Shown here: positions 41,290-51,002 of the stretch, piece after piece
Position numbering within the stretch: position 1 is the first letter of the stretch
Layout: every line of letters starts with the position of its first letter
Assembly: GCA_030220185.1 (NCBI GenBank)
Contig: JASPKZ010001599.1
Coordinates: 196,501-260,500, forward strand
Direction of reading: 5' to 3'
Length of the DNA stretch: 64,000 nucleotides
From: Diploptera punctata
Taxonomy: Eukaryota; Arthropoda; Insecta; Blattodea; Blaberidae
Position numbers and translations under genes: made by a program
Notes under the pieces: model-generated
What the model saw: only the letters and a program-made list of their open reading frames with translations
Database searches by the model: none
What the model was told of the DNA's origin: nothing

Positions 41290-41690
41290 GTCTACATGCA
41301 TCATCAACAACAACAAGGATTAGGCCCAATGGCCTGTTCCGATCTCATTATAGGTCGAATTGGCCCTTCCATCTCTTCAATGGTCTTCCCAACGTTCTTC
41401 TTTTTTTTGGTTTATAATTATACATTCTTCTTGGTATGCGCTGTTCATTCATTCGTAATACGTGCTGAAGATAAGCATTTTGGTAATATGTTATTCTTTC
41501 ACAGAGATTAAATATATTAAGTTCTGTTTTTATATCTTCGTTTTTCTTTTTATCTGTCCTTTGGTATCCTGCTATTGCTCTCAACATCTTCATTTCAGCA
41601 GCCTCTATTTGTTTAATATCTGCCTTTGTTAATGTCCAGGTTTCACATGCATATATAAGAGATGGAACTGCCAATACTTTTGTAAAACTT
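41290..41690 (-). mobile_element. RTE-D-related LINE, C-terminal fragment
   Basis: The 108-aa frame at 41348-41674 reads MAVPSLIYACETWTLTKAD, then IEAAEMKMLRAIAGYQRTD, KKNEDIKTELNIFNLCERI and RTLGRPLKRWKGQF, the thumb and tail of an RTE-like reverse transcriptase. It is open throughout but lacks the YADD core. Confidence 0.78.
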
Positions 41691-41796
41691 CAAAATAGTT
41701 TCTTTTCTAGTCTTATTCAATAAAGTGCATTTAATTGTGTCTAAATACCATAAAACAACAAAAAAAAAGACTATAACAATCGAAACGACAATAAAA

Positions 41797-41875
41797 ATCG
41801 ATATGTGGTTGTACGGTGGCTTTATAAACTCTGGCGCATGCGCACTGGTTGTTCTATAGGATTTTCAAAAGATAT
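41797..41875 (+). repeat. 80-bp repeat with GCGCATGCGC core, copy 1
   Basis: ATCGATATGTGGTTGTACGG, then AAACTCTGGCGCATGCGCAC and TTCTATAGGATTTTCAAAA; matched at 46708-46795. The palindrome GCGCATGCGC resembles an NRF-1-type site. Confidence 0.6.
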
Positions 41876-41880
41876 CAGGT

Positions 41881-42475
41881 AAATTAAGGTGGAGAATCCC
41901 CCAAACATTATATAACAATTTTTAAATATTTATTTAAATATGTAAGACATTAACTTTATGACACAGTTAGACAATATTGTGATGCTGACTGCTATTTTCT
42001 CCACAGAAGATATTACTTAGTCTATGATTTTTCTGTCTTCTTCGCGGCGATAACCCACTAACAGCCCTCTGGTTTCTTCAAATGTTGTTTCCAAACTTTC
42101 ATGTTTCTACATTTAAACGTTGCTTAATCCATTATTATATGTAGTTTACGATAGTTATCATTAGTTACACTTTACAGATTAACGTTTTCAGATAACGTAC
42201 TGTATGTGAATAATGATATAGCCTAGATAGAATAAAATAATTGTAGTTGTACTTACCGTACTATTTCATTGGAGTTTTGCTGTTATAAATTCAACGTATT
42301 TAAAATATCAAAGGTCAAAAATACACCGATAGAAAAATACTAACAAAACGAGCACTTTAAAAAATAATAATTCTACCCGTACTCTTGTTGAACAAGGCTA
42401 CAAAGGTACAATGCATAACAATCCTACACAACCCACTCTTTCTCCCGTGAGAATATTAGCTATGAGTATAAACAT
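41881..42475. other. Unassigned interval
   Basis: No recognisable repeat or coding frame. Confidence 0.35.
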
Positions 42476-42718
42476 CAGGTCAGTTATTCTAGAAAGCACA
42501 TACTCCACCCGGCCTCTTTGAATCCGAATGCTACTATAATAAACTGATTATAAACATCAGGCAGTGATTCTAGGAGGCATATAGCCTCTTTGAAACCGAA
42601 TCGTACTACTTATAATAAATTGATTAAAAACATCAGGCAGTCATTCTAGGAGACATATACTTCACCCAGCCTCTTTGAAACCGAATCCTAATATAATACA
42701 TTGATTGTTTTACCTGCT
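42474..42718 (+). repeat. Three diverged ~80-bp tandem units
   Basis: Each unit contains AACATCAGGCAGT.ATTCTAG, a GCCTCTTTGAAACCGAATC block and a TAATAAA.TGATT spacer. The middle unit lacks about 12 bp (CTCCACCCG). Confidence 0.75.
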
Positions 42719-42812
42719 TGAAAATGGAACCATGAGAAATTTATATTATTATAGCTTTAATATCGTATATTGGTTAAAGAATTCATAGTCATTGAGTTAA
42801 AATTTCAGCGAA

Positions 42813-42878
<66 letters not shown>

Positions 42879-43006
42879 TAATAGTAATAATAATAATAGT
42901 AATAATAATAATAGTAATAATAATAAGAATAATAATAATATACGTAAATAATAATAATAATAATAATATACGTTAAATAATAATAATAATAATAATAATA
43001 TACGTA

Positions 43007-43040
<34 letters not shown>

Positions 43041-43359
43041 TACGATAAAGAATAATGAATAATAATAAATAATAATACGATAAATAATGAAATAATAATA
43101 ATAAATAATATAACGTAAATAATAATAATAATAATAATAATAATATACATAAATAATAAGAATAATAATATACATAAATAATAATAATAATAATAATAAT
43201 AATAGTAATAATAATAATAGTAATAATAATAATAATAGTAATAATAATAATAATAATAATAATATACGTAAATAATAATAATAATAATAATAATATACGT
43301 AAATAATAATATAATAATATACGTAAATAATAATAATAATAATAATAATAATATACGTA

Positions 43360-43393
<34 letters not shown>

Positions 43394-43399
43394 TACGTA

Positions 43400-43430
<31 letters not shown>

Positions 43431-43719
43431 TACGTAAATAATGATAATAATAATAATATACGTAAATAATAATAATAATAATAATATACGTAAATAATAA
43501 TAATAATAATAATATACGTAAATAATAATAATAATAATAATATACGTAAATAATAATAATATACGTAAATAATAATAATAATAATAATAATAATATACGT
43601 AGGCCTAAATAATAATAATAATAATATACGTAAATAATAATAATAATAATAATAATAATATACGTAAATAATAATAATAATAATATACGTAAATAATAAT
43701 AATAATAATAATATACGTA

Positions 43720-43761
<42 letters not shown>

Positions 43762-43772
43762 TAATAATACTT
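42813..43772. repeat. ~960-bp AAT array with interspersed TATACGTAAAT
   Basis: AAT tracts of variable length alternate with TATACGTAAAT (more than 15 occurrences, spaced irregularly), with an older-looking block near 42880-43130 containing AGTAAT and other variants. The 338-aa antisense poly-Tyr/Ile frame is an artefact. Confidence 0.95.
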
Positions 43773-43825
43773 AATTGTAGTACGTGGCTGTCATTAAACC
43801 TAGTACGAAACATATTTAACTAAAA

Positions 43826-44045
43826 AGGCCGCGGTGGGCTAATGGTTATGTTCCTTGCTTCTAGTTCTGAAGGACGCGGGTTCAAACCCGGCCGTGGTCG
43901 ATCGATTTTTAGGATGTATAAATCCAACGAACAAGTCCTCCGGGAGAGACTTTAAGCCGTGGATCTCGAGTCTGAATATTTTCGGGCTCGTAAAACAATC
44001 GGAAGCCTGAATAAAAATGCGTCTGTGCAAAATTATCCGACATTC
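43826..44045 (+). mobile_element. SINE-4, most complete copy
   Basis: tRNA-like head GGCCGCGGTGGGCTAATGGT with B-box region GCGGGTTCAAACCCGGCCG, then GGTCGATCGATTTTTAGGAT, CTCCGGGAGAGACTTTAAGC and TCTGAATATTTTCGGGCTCG. Other members: 17331-17450 (head) and 16485-16562 (body). Confidence 0.8.
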
Positions 44046-45536
44046 ATCTATCCAAGTAATACCTGCGTTGCCTACTAGATGTTAATTGAGGCTATGTGCT
44101 AACTACATGTCACTCGTTGACATATGTAGGTAAATAAGCGTAACTAAATATCTTGGTTAAGAAATTCCCTCTAGGAACCACCCATGTTCCCACGTGGGAC
44201 ATATGGGGTATATTACCACATATACACCATTTTTTTCACACATGGTACCTTTAAAAATGTGTACAGTCCATGTAACTATATTTTTGTCATTTCATTAGCA
44301 CTTAATTTTAGCATCAGTGAAAACAGCATTGTTCAATTTTTTTAATGATTTGAGAAACATAATTTCAAAGACCATTATTGGTGACGTAAATCTTACTGCC
44401 GTGACGTTTGTTATAGCCTCTGTGATGTTCAATATTGTGTTCGGTGCTCTTTCCTATCCTTTTTAACCCCTCTCCTATTTCTCCTCCTTGACGTCATCGG
44501 TGCGAGTTGTGATGTGCCGAGACCGATGTATGCGACGAGAAGTCTTGTATAACCAAACAGACGTAATCAAAGTTTGGTTCCTGCAAGGTTGGCGGGGATC
44601 TAAGTGAGGTACCTAGCCAAGGACTGTTCAATTTTGAGTTTTCTAGTAGAAGATAAAACTGTTAGAAGAAAACTATTTAGTTTGGATGACTGAGGACTTT
44701 ACGTATGAGTGTATGTAATCTTTTTTTTTCTTGTTAAGTAATGTCGACGACTGTTTATATTATTTTCTGTTATATTATGTTTATATTTCATTATTTAATC
44801 ACGACAGCAAATTGTATTGTTTATTTTCTTAACAATATTAATTAGATCAATTTTAGTTAAGGATTTCATGTATTTTTGTTACAACTTGCTTAACTACGTC
44901 AATATGTACTTGAACCTGAGTTTCTGCGTGCTGTGGAGCATTTTTCATTCCTCTCATGCCTAAAAGTATATTATATAAATAGTAAAGTTAAAGAGATTAG
45001 TAATAGCTTGAAATATTAAAGTTGAGGAATATACAGTGGTTATCTACCAGAAAGATGAATTGAGTCTGTATTTTGGGCCCAGCTGCAGACTCTGCTTAAA
45101 AGCTTGTGTGTTACAAGCTACGTTGGAATTTAAAGATAGGTTCCGTATTAGAGAGACAACAATAAGACATTTCTAAATTAAAACTAGTACATTTTTCTCC
45201 CCCTTATGCCACGTTGCAAAATGTTAATAGCTCGCGTGGTTATTAAAATTGAAACTAGTGAAATTAGTCCACGGCGTACAAATATATTATGAACAGTTCA
45301 TTCCAGGAAGCCGGTAACTAAAATAAAAAAAAACATCGTGAAGATATTTAAAAAAATATATACTTTGTATTCATTAGAAATAAGTTTAAGTTAAATTAGT
45401 TATCACGTCGAATGTGGTACTTTTTATTTGAACAAATTCCTACAACCTGCGTTTTATCCTGAAGGTACCCCCTATCGAAGATATTTAGTCTAAGAAATGC
45501 TACGTGTTTTTACGTTTATCATTTTTCTTTTTTGTT
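44046..45536. other. 1.5-kb interval without recognised repeats
   Basis: No LINE, SINE or tandem pattern seen; frames are short. The stretch 44440-44640 is less AT-rich than the flanks but has no identifiable coding signal. Confidence 0.4.
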
Positions 45537-46085
45537 TATACTGTTTTTACACGCTTTATATTAGCTTGACCTGTATCTATCTATGTAACTGAATTTTTCA
45601 ACGCGTTTTACACCCATTTAAAATAATTGGATCGCCTTGAAATTTTGTATACTTGTAAAGGGCCCGTGACAATACAATACTTTATTTATTTTATAAAAAC
45701 CTGGCCAGAATCATTATAAAATCAAAAAAAGTGTCTTTGCATTTATGTAACGGAATCTTTGAACACAATTTTCTCCCATTTAGAAACATAGGATAGACTT
45801 GAAACTTTGTATACTTGTAAAGGACCCGTGATAATACAATAATTTCATATTCATTTTCTAAAATCCTGGCCAGAATCATCATAAAATCAAAAAAAAAAAG
45901 TGTCTTTGTATTTATGTAACGGAATCTTTGAACATGATTTTCACCCAATTACAAACATTGTATCGACTTGAAACTTTGTATACTTGTAAAGGACCCGTGA
46001 CACTACAATAATTTCATATTTTATTTCTAAATTCCTGGCCAGAATCATCAGAAAATAAAAAAAATTAAAACTGGTATAATAGGTT
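45537..46085 (+). repeat. Foldback element F copy 2, terminal subrepeats
   Basis: Opens with ACACGCTTTATATTAGCTTG and ACCTGTATCTATCTATGTAA, the complement of the outer end of copy 1. About three tandem units of ~165 bp follow, each with TTGAAACTTTGTATACTTGT and CCTGGCCAGAATCATC. An 85-aa antisense frame here is an internally repeated artefact. Confidence 0.8.
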
Positions 46086-46111
46086 ACGGACTTGTAGACT
46101 TTCTAGTCAAT

Positions 46112-46200
46112 CGTTGTAAGAGCTCAGTTGGTAAAGCGGTGAACTAGTAGTATATAGTTTCGTAATCTATAGGTCGCTGGTTCGAATCCGGCTGGGTAGG
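46112..46200 (+). tRNA. tRNA-like sequence inside foldback element F copy 2
   Basis: TAAGAGCTCAGTTGGTAAAG (A box) and GCTGGTTCGAATCCGGC (B box with a full 5-bp T-stem). As in the copy at 22972, the anticodon arm carries extra nt and the acceptor ends do not pair. Conserved in position within the repeat. Probably a tRNA-derived internal promoter rather than a decoding tRNA. Confidence 0.5.
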
Positions 46201-46309
46201 ATTTTTTTTAGAAGAGTAATACTTTTAGCTCATACTACAATAGTATGGAATTTAAAGATATTTACATTCTTATCTTATTCTGTAAAATATTAAAACTACA
46301 AAATAAAAA

Positions 46310-46620
46310 AAATAAATAATAGTTTTAAAAAACTAAAACAGCACGCTTAATTAGAAAACCGAACTCAAAAATGAAAAATAATTTTAATTTCCAACACGGT
46401 TGGGATAAATTTAAAGTGGTCAACAAAAAATCATTTCCAACACATATAGAATAAAACTAGAATTATCAACAAAAAGAGAATAATTTTACCATCAAAAGCG
46501 TGGGGTGCTATTTATGATTTTTACATGTTCTCCTTAGAGACTCTACTTTTACTAATATATGTTTATTATCAAATATATTAATTGATATAGAGCACCCCAC
46601 GGTAATTTTAATATTATTAA
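46310..46620 (+). repeat. Foldback element F copy 2, single arm and empty MITE site
   Basis: AATAGTTTTAAAAAACTAAA to AAAAGCGTGGGGTGC (46316-46508) matches the arm of copy 1. The loop follows with a TGTTCTCCTTAGAGACTC stretch that is the unoccupied MITE site. The second arm is missing except for a GAGCACCCCACGG stub near 46591. Confidence 0.75.
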
Positions 46621-46707
46621 TATATCTTTTAACATAGATTTGGGGATTCATTGCAAATATTGGTCATTTAAATTTCATAGCGACAGATAGTATTCGGGGA
46701 TGATAAT

Positions 46708-46795
46708 CAATATGTGGTTCGATTGTGGGTTATCGGTGGCTCTACAAACTCTGGCGCATGCGCACTGTTATTCTATAGGACTTTGAAAATATTTC
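46708..46795 (+). repeat. 80-bp repeat with GCGCATGCGC core, copy 2
   Basis: Matches 41797-41875 (ATATGTGGTTCGATTGTGGG, CTCTGGCGCATGCGCACTGT, TCTATAGGACTTTGAAAA). Confidence 0.6.
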
Positions 46796-47128
46796 ATGCT
46801 AGTTTAAGTGCAGTTTTTCCGATTTCTTCCTTTATGCATCTTGTTGCGTGTTTAATTGCTTCTTATTTGTAGTTCTAGCAACGTTATGACCTAGCATATT
46901 CACGTTAATTCTAACATGTCTGCAAGAGGAATGTTACTAGTTATCTGGCCCTCATTTTAAATATATTATTTTTTTCTTCGCGGTTTAAGCTGAAAGCATG
47001 TTTCGATACATATATCATACCATATTAAGCTTGCATTGCTCAATGTTAAACATTTAATTATAACATCTATAAAGCGTCACTGCTATAAGGTAAAAATATT
47101 CTCTTTAATTTGCTTACTTGTTAGTCAG

Positions 47129-47142
47129 CTACTAGATGGCAG
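47129..47142 (+). promoter_or_regulatory. CTCF-like motif, first of eight
   Basis: CTACTAGATGGCAG matches the vertebrate CTCF core CCASYAGRKGGCRS at 13 of 14 positions. The same 14-mer starts at 47424, 47717, 48014, 48306, 48601, 48891 and 49186, always about 95 bp before a tRNA-like gene. Binding in an insect is unproven; insect CTCF motifs differ in detail. Confidence 0.35.
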
Positions 47143-47223
47143 TGCAGACCGAGTTCTCGCGACATCTAGTAATAATGGAGAATATAATACATATATAAGA
47201 AAAATAAGTGTTTGAATTGGATT

Positions 47224-47294
47224 CGCCTGGTAGTGTAATGGATATCACGCTGAGGTACAGACTCAGAGATCCGGGTTCGAATCCCTTCCAGGCA
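47224..47294 (+). tRNA. tRNA-like gene, array unit 1
   Basis: A box TAGTGTAATGG and B box GGTTCGAATCC are near-perfect, and a T5 terminator follows at 47299. The 71-nt sequence folds with a 3-4 bp D-stem, a perfect 5-bp anticodon stem (CTGAG/CTCAG) and a 7-nt loop GTACAGA (T33 present, anticodon ACA). Weak points are a C-A mismatch at the acceptor end (1:72) and two T-stem mismatches (CCGGG against CCCTT). The D-arm is closest to the Val/Gln/Glu type as I recall it, but the anticodon does not agree, so no isotype is assigned. Confidence 0.55.
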
Positions 47295-47518
47295 TTTATT
47301 TTTCTTATCATACCATATTAAGCTTGCATTGCTCAATGTTAAACATTTAATTATAACATCTATAAAGCGTCACTGCTATAAGGTAAAAATATTCTCTTTA
47401 ATTTGCTTACTTGTTATAGTCAGCTACTAGATGGCAGTGAAGACCGAGTTCTCGCGACATCTAGTAATAATGGAGAATATAATACATATATAGGGAAAAT
47501 AAGTGTTTGAATTGGATT

Positions 47519-47589
47519 CGCCTGGTAGTGTAATGGATATCACGCTGAGGTACAGACTCAGAGATCCGGGTTCGAATCCCTTCCAGGCA
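47519..47589 (+). tRNA. tRNA-like gene, array unit 2
   Basis: Same 71-nt sequence as unit 1, in the even-type spacer context. Confidence 0.55.
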
Positions 47590-47811
47590 TTTATTTTTCT
47601 TATCATACCATATTAAGCTTGCATTGCTCAATGTTAAACATTTAATTATAACATCTATAAAGCGTCACTGCTATAAGGTAAAAATATTCTCTTTAATTTG
47701 CTTACTTGTTAGTCAGCTACTAGATGGCAGTGCAGACCGAGTTCTCGCGACATCTAGTAATAATGGAGAATATAATACATATATAAGAAAAATAAGTGTT
47801 TGAATTGGATT

Positions 47812-47882
47812 CGCCTGGTAGTGTAATGGATATCACGCTGAGGTACAGACTCAGAGATCCGGGTTCGAATCCCTTCCAGGCA
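47812..47882 (+). tRNA. tRNA-like gene, array unit 3
   Basis: Identical to unit 1 by eye; odd-type spacer. Confidence 0.55.
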
Positions 47883-48108
47883 TTTATTTTTCTTATCATA
47901 CCATATTAAGCTTGCATTGCTCAATGTTAAACATTTAATTATAACATCTATAAAGCGTCACTGCTATAAGGTAAAAAAATATTCTCTTTAATTTGCTTAC
48001 TTGTTATAGTCAGCTACTAGATGGCAGTGAAGACCGAGTTCTCGCGACATCTAGTAATAATGGAGAATATAATACATATATAGGGAAAATAAGTGTTTGA
48101 ATTGGATT

Positions 48109-48178
48109 CGCCTGGTAGTGTAATGGATATCACGCTGAGGTACAGACTAGAGATCCGGGTTCGAATCCCTTCCAGGCA
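48109..48178 (+). tRNA. tRNA-like gene, array unit 4 (anticodon-stem deletion)
   Basis: 70 nt: one base is lost in the 3' side of the anticodon stem (GACTAGAG for GACTCAGAG), which breaks the stem. Boxes A and B and the T5 run are kept. Confidence 0.45.
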
Positions 48179-48400
48179 TTTATTTTTCTTATCATACCAT
48201 ATTAAGCTTGCATTGCTCAATGTTAAACATTTAATTATAACATCTATAAAGCGTCACTGCTATAAGGTAAAAATATTCTCTTTAATTTGCTTACTTGTTA
48301 GTCAGCTACTAGATGGCAGTGCAGACCGAGTTCTCGCGACATCTAGTAATAATGGAGAATATAATACATATATAAGAAAAATAAGTGTTTGAATTGGATT

Positions 48401-48471
48401 CGCCTGGTAGTGTAATGGATATCACGCTGAGGTACAGACTCAGAGATCCGGGTTCGAATCCCTTCCAGGCA
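48401..48471 (+). tRNA. tRNA-like gene, array unit 5
   Basis: Matches units 1 and 3. Confidence 0.55.
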
Positions 48472-48695
48472 TTTATTTTTCTTATCATACCATATTAAGC
48501 TTGCATTGCTCAATGTTAAACATTTAATTATAACATCTATAAAGCGTCACTGCTATAAGGTAAAAATATTCTCTTTAATTTGCTTACTTGTTATAGTCAG
48601 CTACTAGATGGCAGTGAAGACCGAGTTCTCGCGACATCTAGTAATAATGGAGAATATAATACATATATAGGGAAAATAAGTGTTTGAATTGGATT

Positions 48696-48765
48696 CGCCT
48701 GGTAGTGTAATGGATATCACGCTGAGGTACAGACTAGAGATCCGGGTTCGAATCCCTTCCAGGCA
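48696..48765 (+). tRNA. tRNA-like gene, array unit 6 (same deletion as unit 4)
   Basis: Carries the identical one-base loss as unit 4, showing that units 3-4 and 5-6 were copied as a block. Confidence 0.45.
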
Positions 48766-48985
48766 TTTATTTTTCTTATCATACCATATTAAGCTTGCAT
48801 TGCTCAATGTTAAACATTTAATTATAACATCTATAAAGCGTCACTGCTATAAGGTAAAAATATTCTCTTTAATTTGCTTGTTATAGTCAGCTACTAGATG
48901 GCAGTGAAGACCGAGTTCTCGCGACATATAGTAATAATGGAGAATACAATACATATATAAGAAAAATAAGTGTTTGAATTGGATT

Positions 48986-49056
48986 CACCTGGTAGTGTAA
49001 TGGATATCACGCTGAGGTAGAGACTCAGAGATCCGGGTTCGAATCCCGTCCAGGCA
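48986..49056 (+). tRNA. tRNA-like gene, array unit 7 (loop variant)
   Basis: Acceptor reads CACCTGG for CGCCTGG; anticodon loop GTAGAGA (AGA at 34-36). The T-stem 3' strand is CCCGT, restoring one pair relative to units 1-6. Confidence 0.5.
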
Positions 49057-49280
49057 TTTATTTTTCTTATCATACCATATTAAGCTTGCATTGCTCAATG
49101 TTAAACATTTAATTATAACATCTATAAAGCGTCACTCCGATAAGGTAAAAATATTATCTTTAATTTGCTTACTTGTTATAGTCAGCTACTAGATGGCAGT
49201 GAAGACCGAGTTCTCGCGACATCTAGTAATAATGGAGAATATAATACATATATAGGAAAAATAAGTGTTTGAATTGGATT

Positions 49281-49351
49281 CGCCTGGTAGTGTAATGGAT
49301 ATCACGCTGAGGTATAGACTCAGAGATGCGGGTTCGAATCCCGTCCAGGCA
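49281..49351 (+). tRNA. tRNA-like gene, array unit 8 (best T-stem)
   Basis: Anticodon loop GTATAGA (ATA at 34-36). GCGGG pairs with CCCGT to give a complete T-stem with one G-U pair, so this is structurally the best unit. The C-A mismatch at 1:72 persists. Confidence 0.55.
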
Positions 49352-49370
49352 TTTATTTTTCTTATCATAC

Positions 49371-49412
49371 CATATATATATATATGTATATGTGTGTGTG
49401 TGTGTGTGTGTG
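49371..49412 (+). repeat. (AT)n(TG)n microsatellite
   Basis: Closes the tRNA-like array. Confidence 0.9.
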
Positions 49413-49539
49413 TTTTAGTGTACTGATGTTATTTAATCGTACTTCATTATTGTAGGATTTTATTTTTATAGAATTGTATATTGCTGTATTAACACTGCTT
49501 AATTAAATAACGCATAATGCATTATGCTCCATTTGTACC

Positions 49540-49870
49540 AGCGTCATGGGCCAGTGTTTAGCGCTTCTGACTACAGTTCATGAGGTCCTGGTTTCGATTC
49601 CCGGTCAGACCATAGAAATTTTCCTTAGATTGAATTTTTCTTGTGGATTCGCATGGTATGGAATTCAGGGTAAGGATTTTGCTGACGCTTCATTATAATT
49701 TATCACTCATCATATCATCGGGGTAACGTAACTCGCGTGCTTCAGCATACGAAATGGATTACATTCCCCTCAGTGTCACGGAAAGAAGCCAGAAATGTCA
49801 TAAACTACAATCTGGTGGCACTGCACAAAAACAATACTTCACCAGACATTCATATTGTGACAACAACAAA
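49540..49870 (+). mobile_element. SINE-3 copy 1
   Basis: tRNA-like head GGGCCAGTGTTTAGCGCTTC with B box GGTTTCGATTCCCGGTCAGA, then ATCATATCATCGGGGTAACG and GAAGCCAGAAATGTCATAA. The same order is seen at 51003. The body also matches 10190-10325. Confidence 0.75.
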
Positions 49871-49959
49871 CTCGCCTCTGCGACGGCAGCTCTATCTGCA
49901 CGGTCAGTATAATATGATTAATTTGTCTTTGGGAAGAAAACGAATAAATGTAGGCCTAT

Positions 49960-50165
49960 TTCTTCTTCTTCTTCTTCCTTTCATATGATAGACCTAGTTG
50001 TCTATTACAGTCTCAATCCAACGTTTGAAGGGTCTGCCCATATATATCTTGCCTGGTGGCTGGTAATTTAAGATTTGACGTGGTATTCTTGTTCTGCTCA
50101 TTCTTCTTACGTGAGATTTCCAGTTGTTTCTGTATGTTTGTACATATTCCATGATTGATTCTGTT
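49960..50165 (-). mobile_element. RTE-D-related LINE 3' end
   Basis: Begins with a CTTCTTCTTCTT tail on the plus strand. The minus strand gives degenerate RKKNEQNKNTT..LKLPAT and QTLQTLD-like codons of the C-terminal tail. The 46-bp minisatellite next to it grew from the upstream edge of this fragment. Confidence 0.55.
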
Positions 50166-50884
50166 TGTAGTTCTCTGAGAATCTCCTATGTATGTATTGT
50201 ATGTTCCTGTTTGTAATTCTCTGAGAATCTCCTATGTATGTATTGTATGTTCCTGTTTGTAATTATCTGAGAATATCCTATGTATGTATTGTATGTTCCT
50301 GTTGTAATTCTCTGAGAATCTCCTATGTATGTATTGTATGTTCAGGTTTGTAATTCTCTGAGAATCTCCTATGTATGTATTGTATGTTCCTGTTTGTAAT
50401 TCTCTGAGAATATCCTATGTATGTATTGTATGTTCCTGTTGTAATTCTCTGAGAATCTCCTATGTATGTATTGTATGTTCCTGTTTGTAATTCTCTGAGA
50501 ATCTCCTATGTATGTATTGTATGTTCCTGTTTGTAATTCTCTGAGAATCTCCTATGTGTGTATTGTATGTTCCTGTTGTAATTCTCTGAGAATCTCCTAT
50601 GTATGTATTGTATGTTCCTGTTTGTAATTCTCTGAGAATCTCCTATGTGTGTATTGTATGTTCCTGTTGTAATTCTCTGAGAATCTCCTATGTATGTATT
50701 GTATGTTCCTGTTTGTAATTCTCTGAGAATCTCCTATGTATGTATTGTATGTTCCTGTTTGTAATTCTCTGAGAATCTCCTATGTATGTATTGTATGTTC
50801 CTGTTTGTAATTCTCTGAGAATCTCCTATGTATGTATTGTATGTTCCTGTTTGTAATTCTCTGAGAATCTCCTATGTTCCTGTT
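50163..50884. repeat. 46-bp minisatellite (about 15 copies)
   Basis: Unit GTTTGTAATTCTCTGAGAAT then CTCCTATGTATGTATTGTATGTTCCT. Variants of 44 bp (CTGTTGTAATT) recur in a partly regular order, implying multi-unit duplications. The first unit reads TTTGTAGTTCTCTGAG and merges with the LINE fragment at its left. Confidence 0.95.
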
Positions 50885-51002
50885 TCAACGCAAAAAAATA
50901 AAATATTGTAAAACTTTCCAAATAAAAGGATTACAAACTTAATTTAAATCGTCTCAAAATAAACAAAACTACAAAGATTAGATAGATACATTTTTATTTA
51001 GT

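Larger units (their letters stand above)
47015..49370 (+). repeat. Tandem array of eight ~293-bp units, each with a tRNA-like gene
   Basis: Head-to-tail units start around ATCATACCATATTAAGCTTG. Each has a 230-bp spacer, a CTCF-like CTACTAGATGGCAG motif about 95 bp before a tRNA-like gene, then TTTATTTTTC. tRNA-like starts are 290-297 bp apart. Units 1-6 alternate in type: odd units have CAGTGCAGACC and ATAAGAAAAATAAG, even units CAGTGAAGACC and ATAGGGAAAATAAG. This gives a dimer of about 588 bp repeated three times. Units 7 and 8 are more diverged. The array ends in an AT/TG microsatellite at 49371-49412. Confidence 0.95.

Noticed and set aside
42797..43813. 338-aa antisense open frame
   Set aside because: Poly-Tyr/Ile/Leu translation of the AAT array; no domain, and every frame of such an array is open.
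45691..45948. 85-aa antisense frame with an internal repeat
   Set aside because: The internal repeat is the ~165-bp subrepeat of foldback element F, not a protein repeat.
48017..48220. Identical 67-aa antisense frames at 48017 and 48604, with plus-strand frames at 48093 and 48680
   Set aside because: They coincide with the duplicated tRNA-like units and carry no domain. Identity reflects the dimer duplication.
47015..49370. CRISPR or ordinary SINE cluster
   Set aside because: The spacer is itself part of the repeated unit. The copies are strictly tandem without target duplications, unlike SINE insertions.
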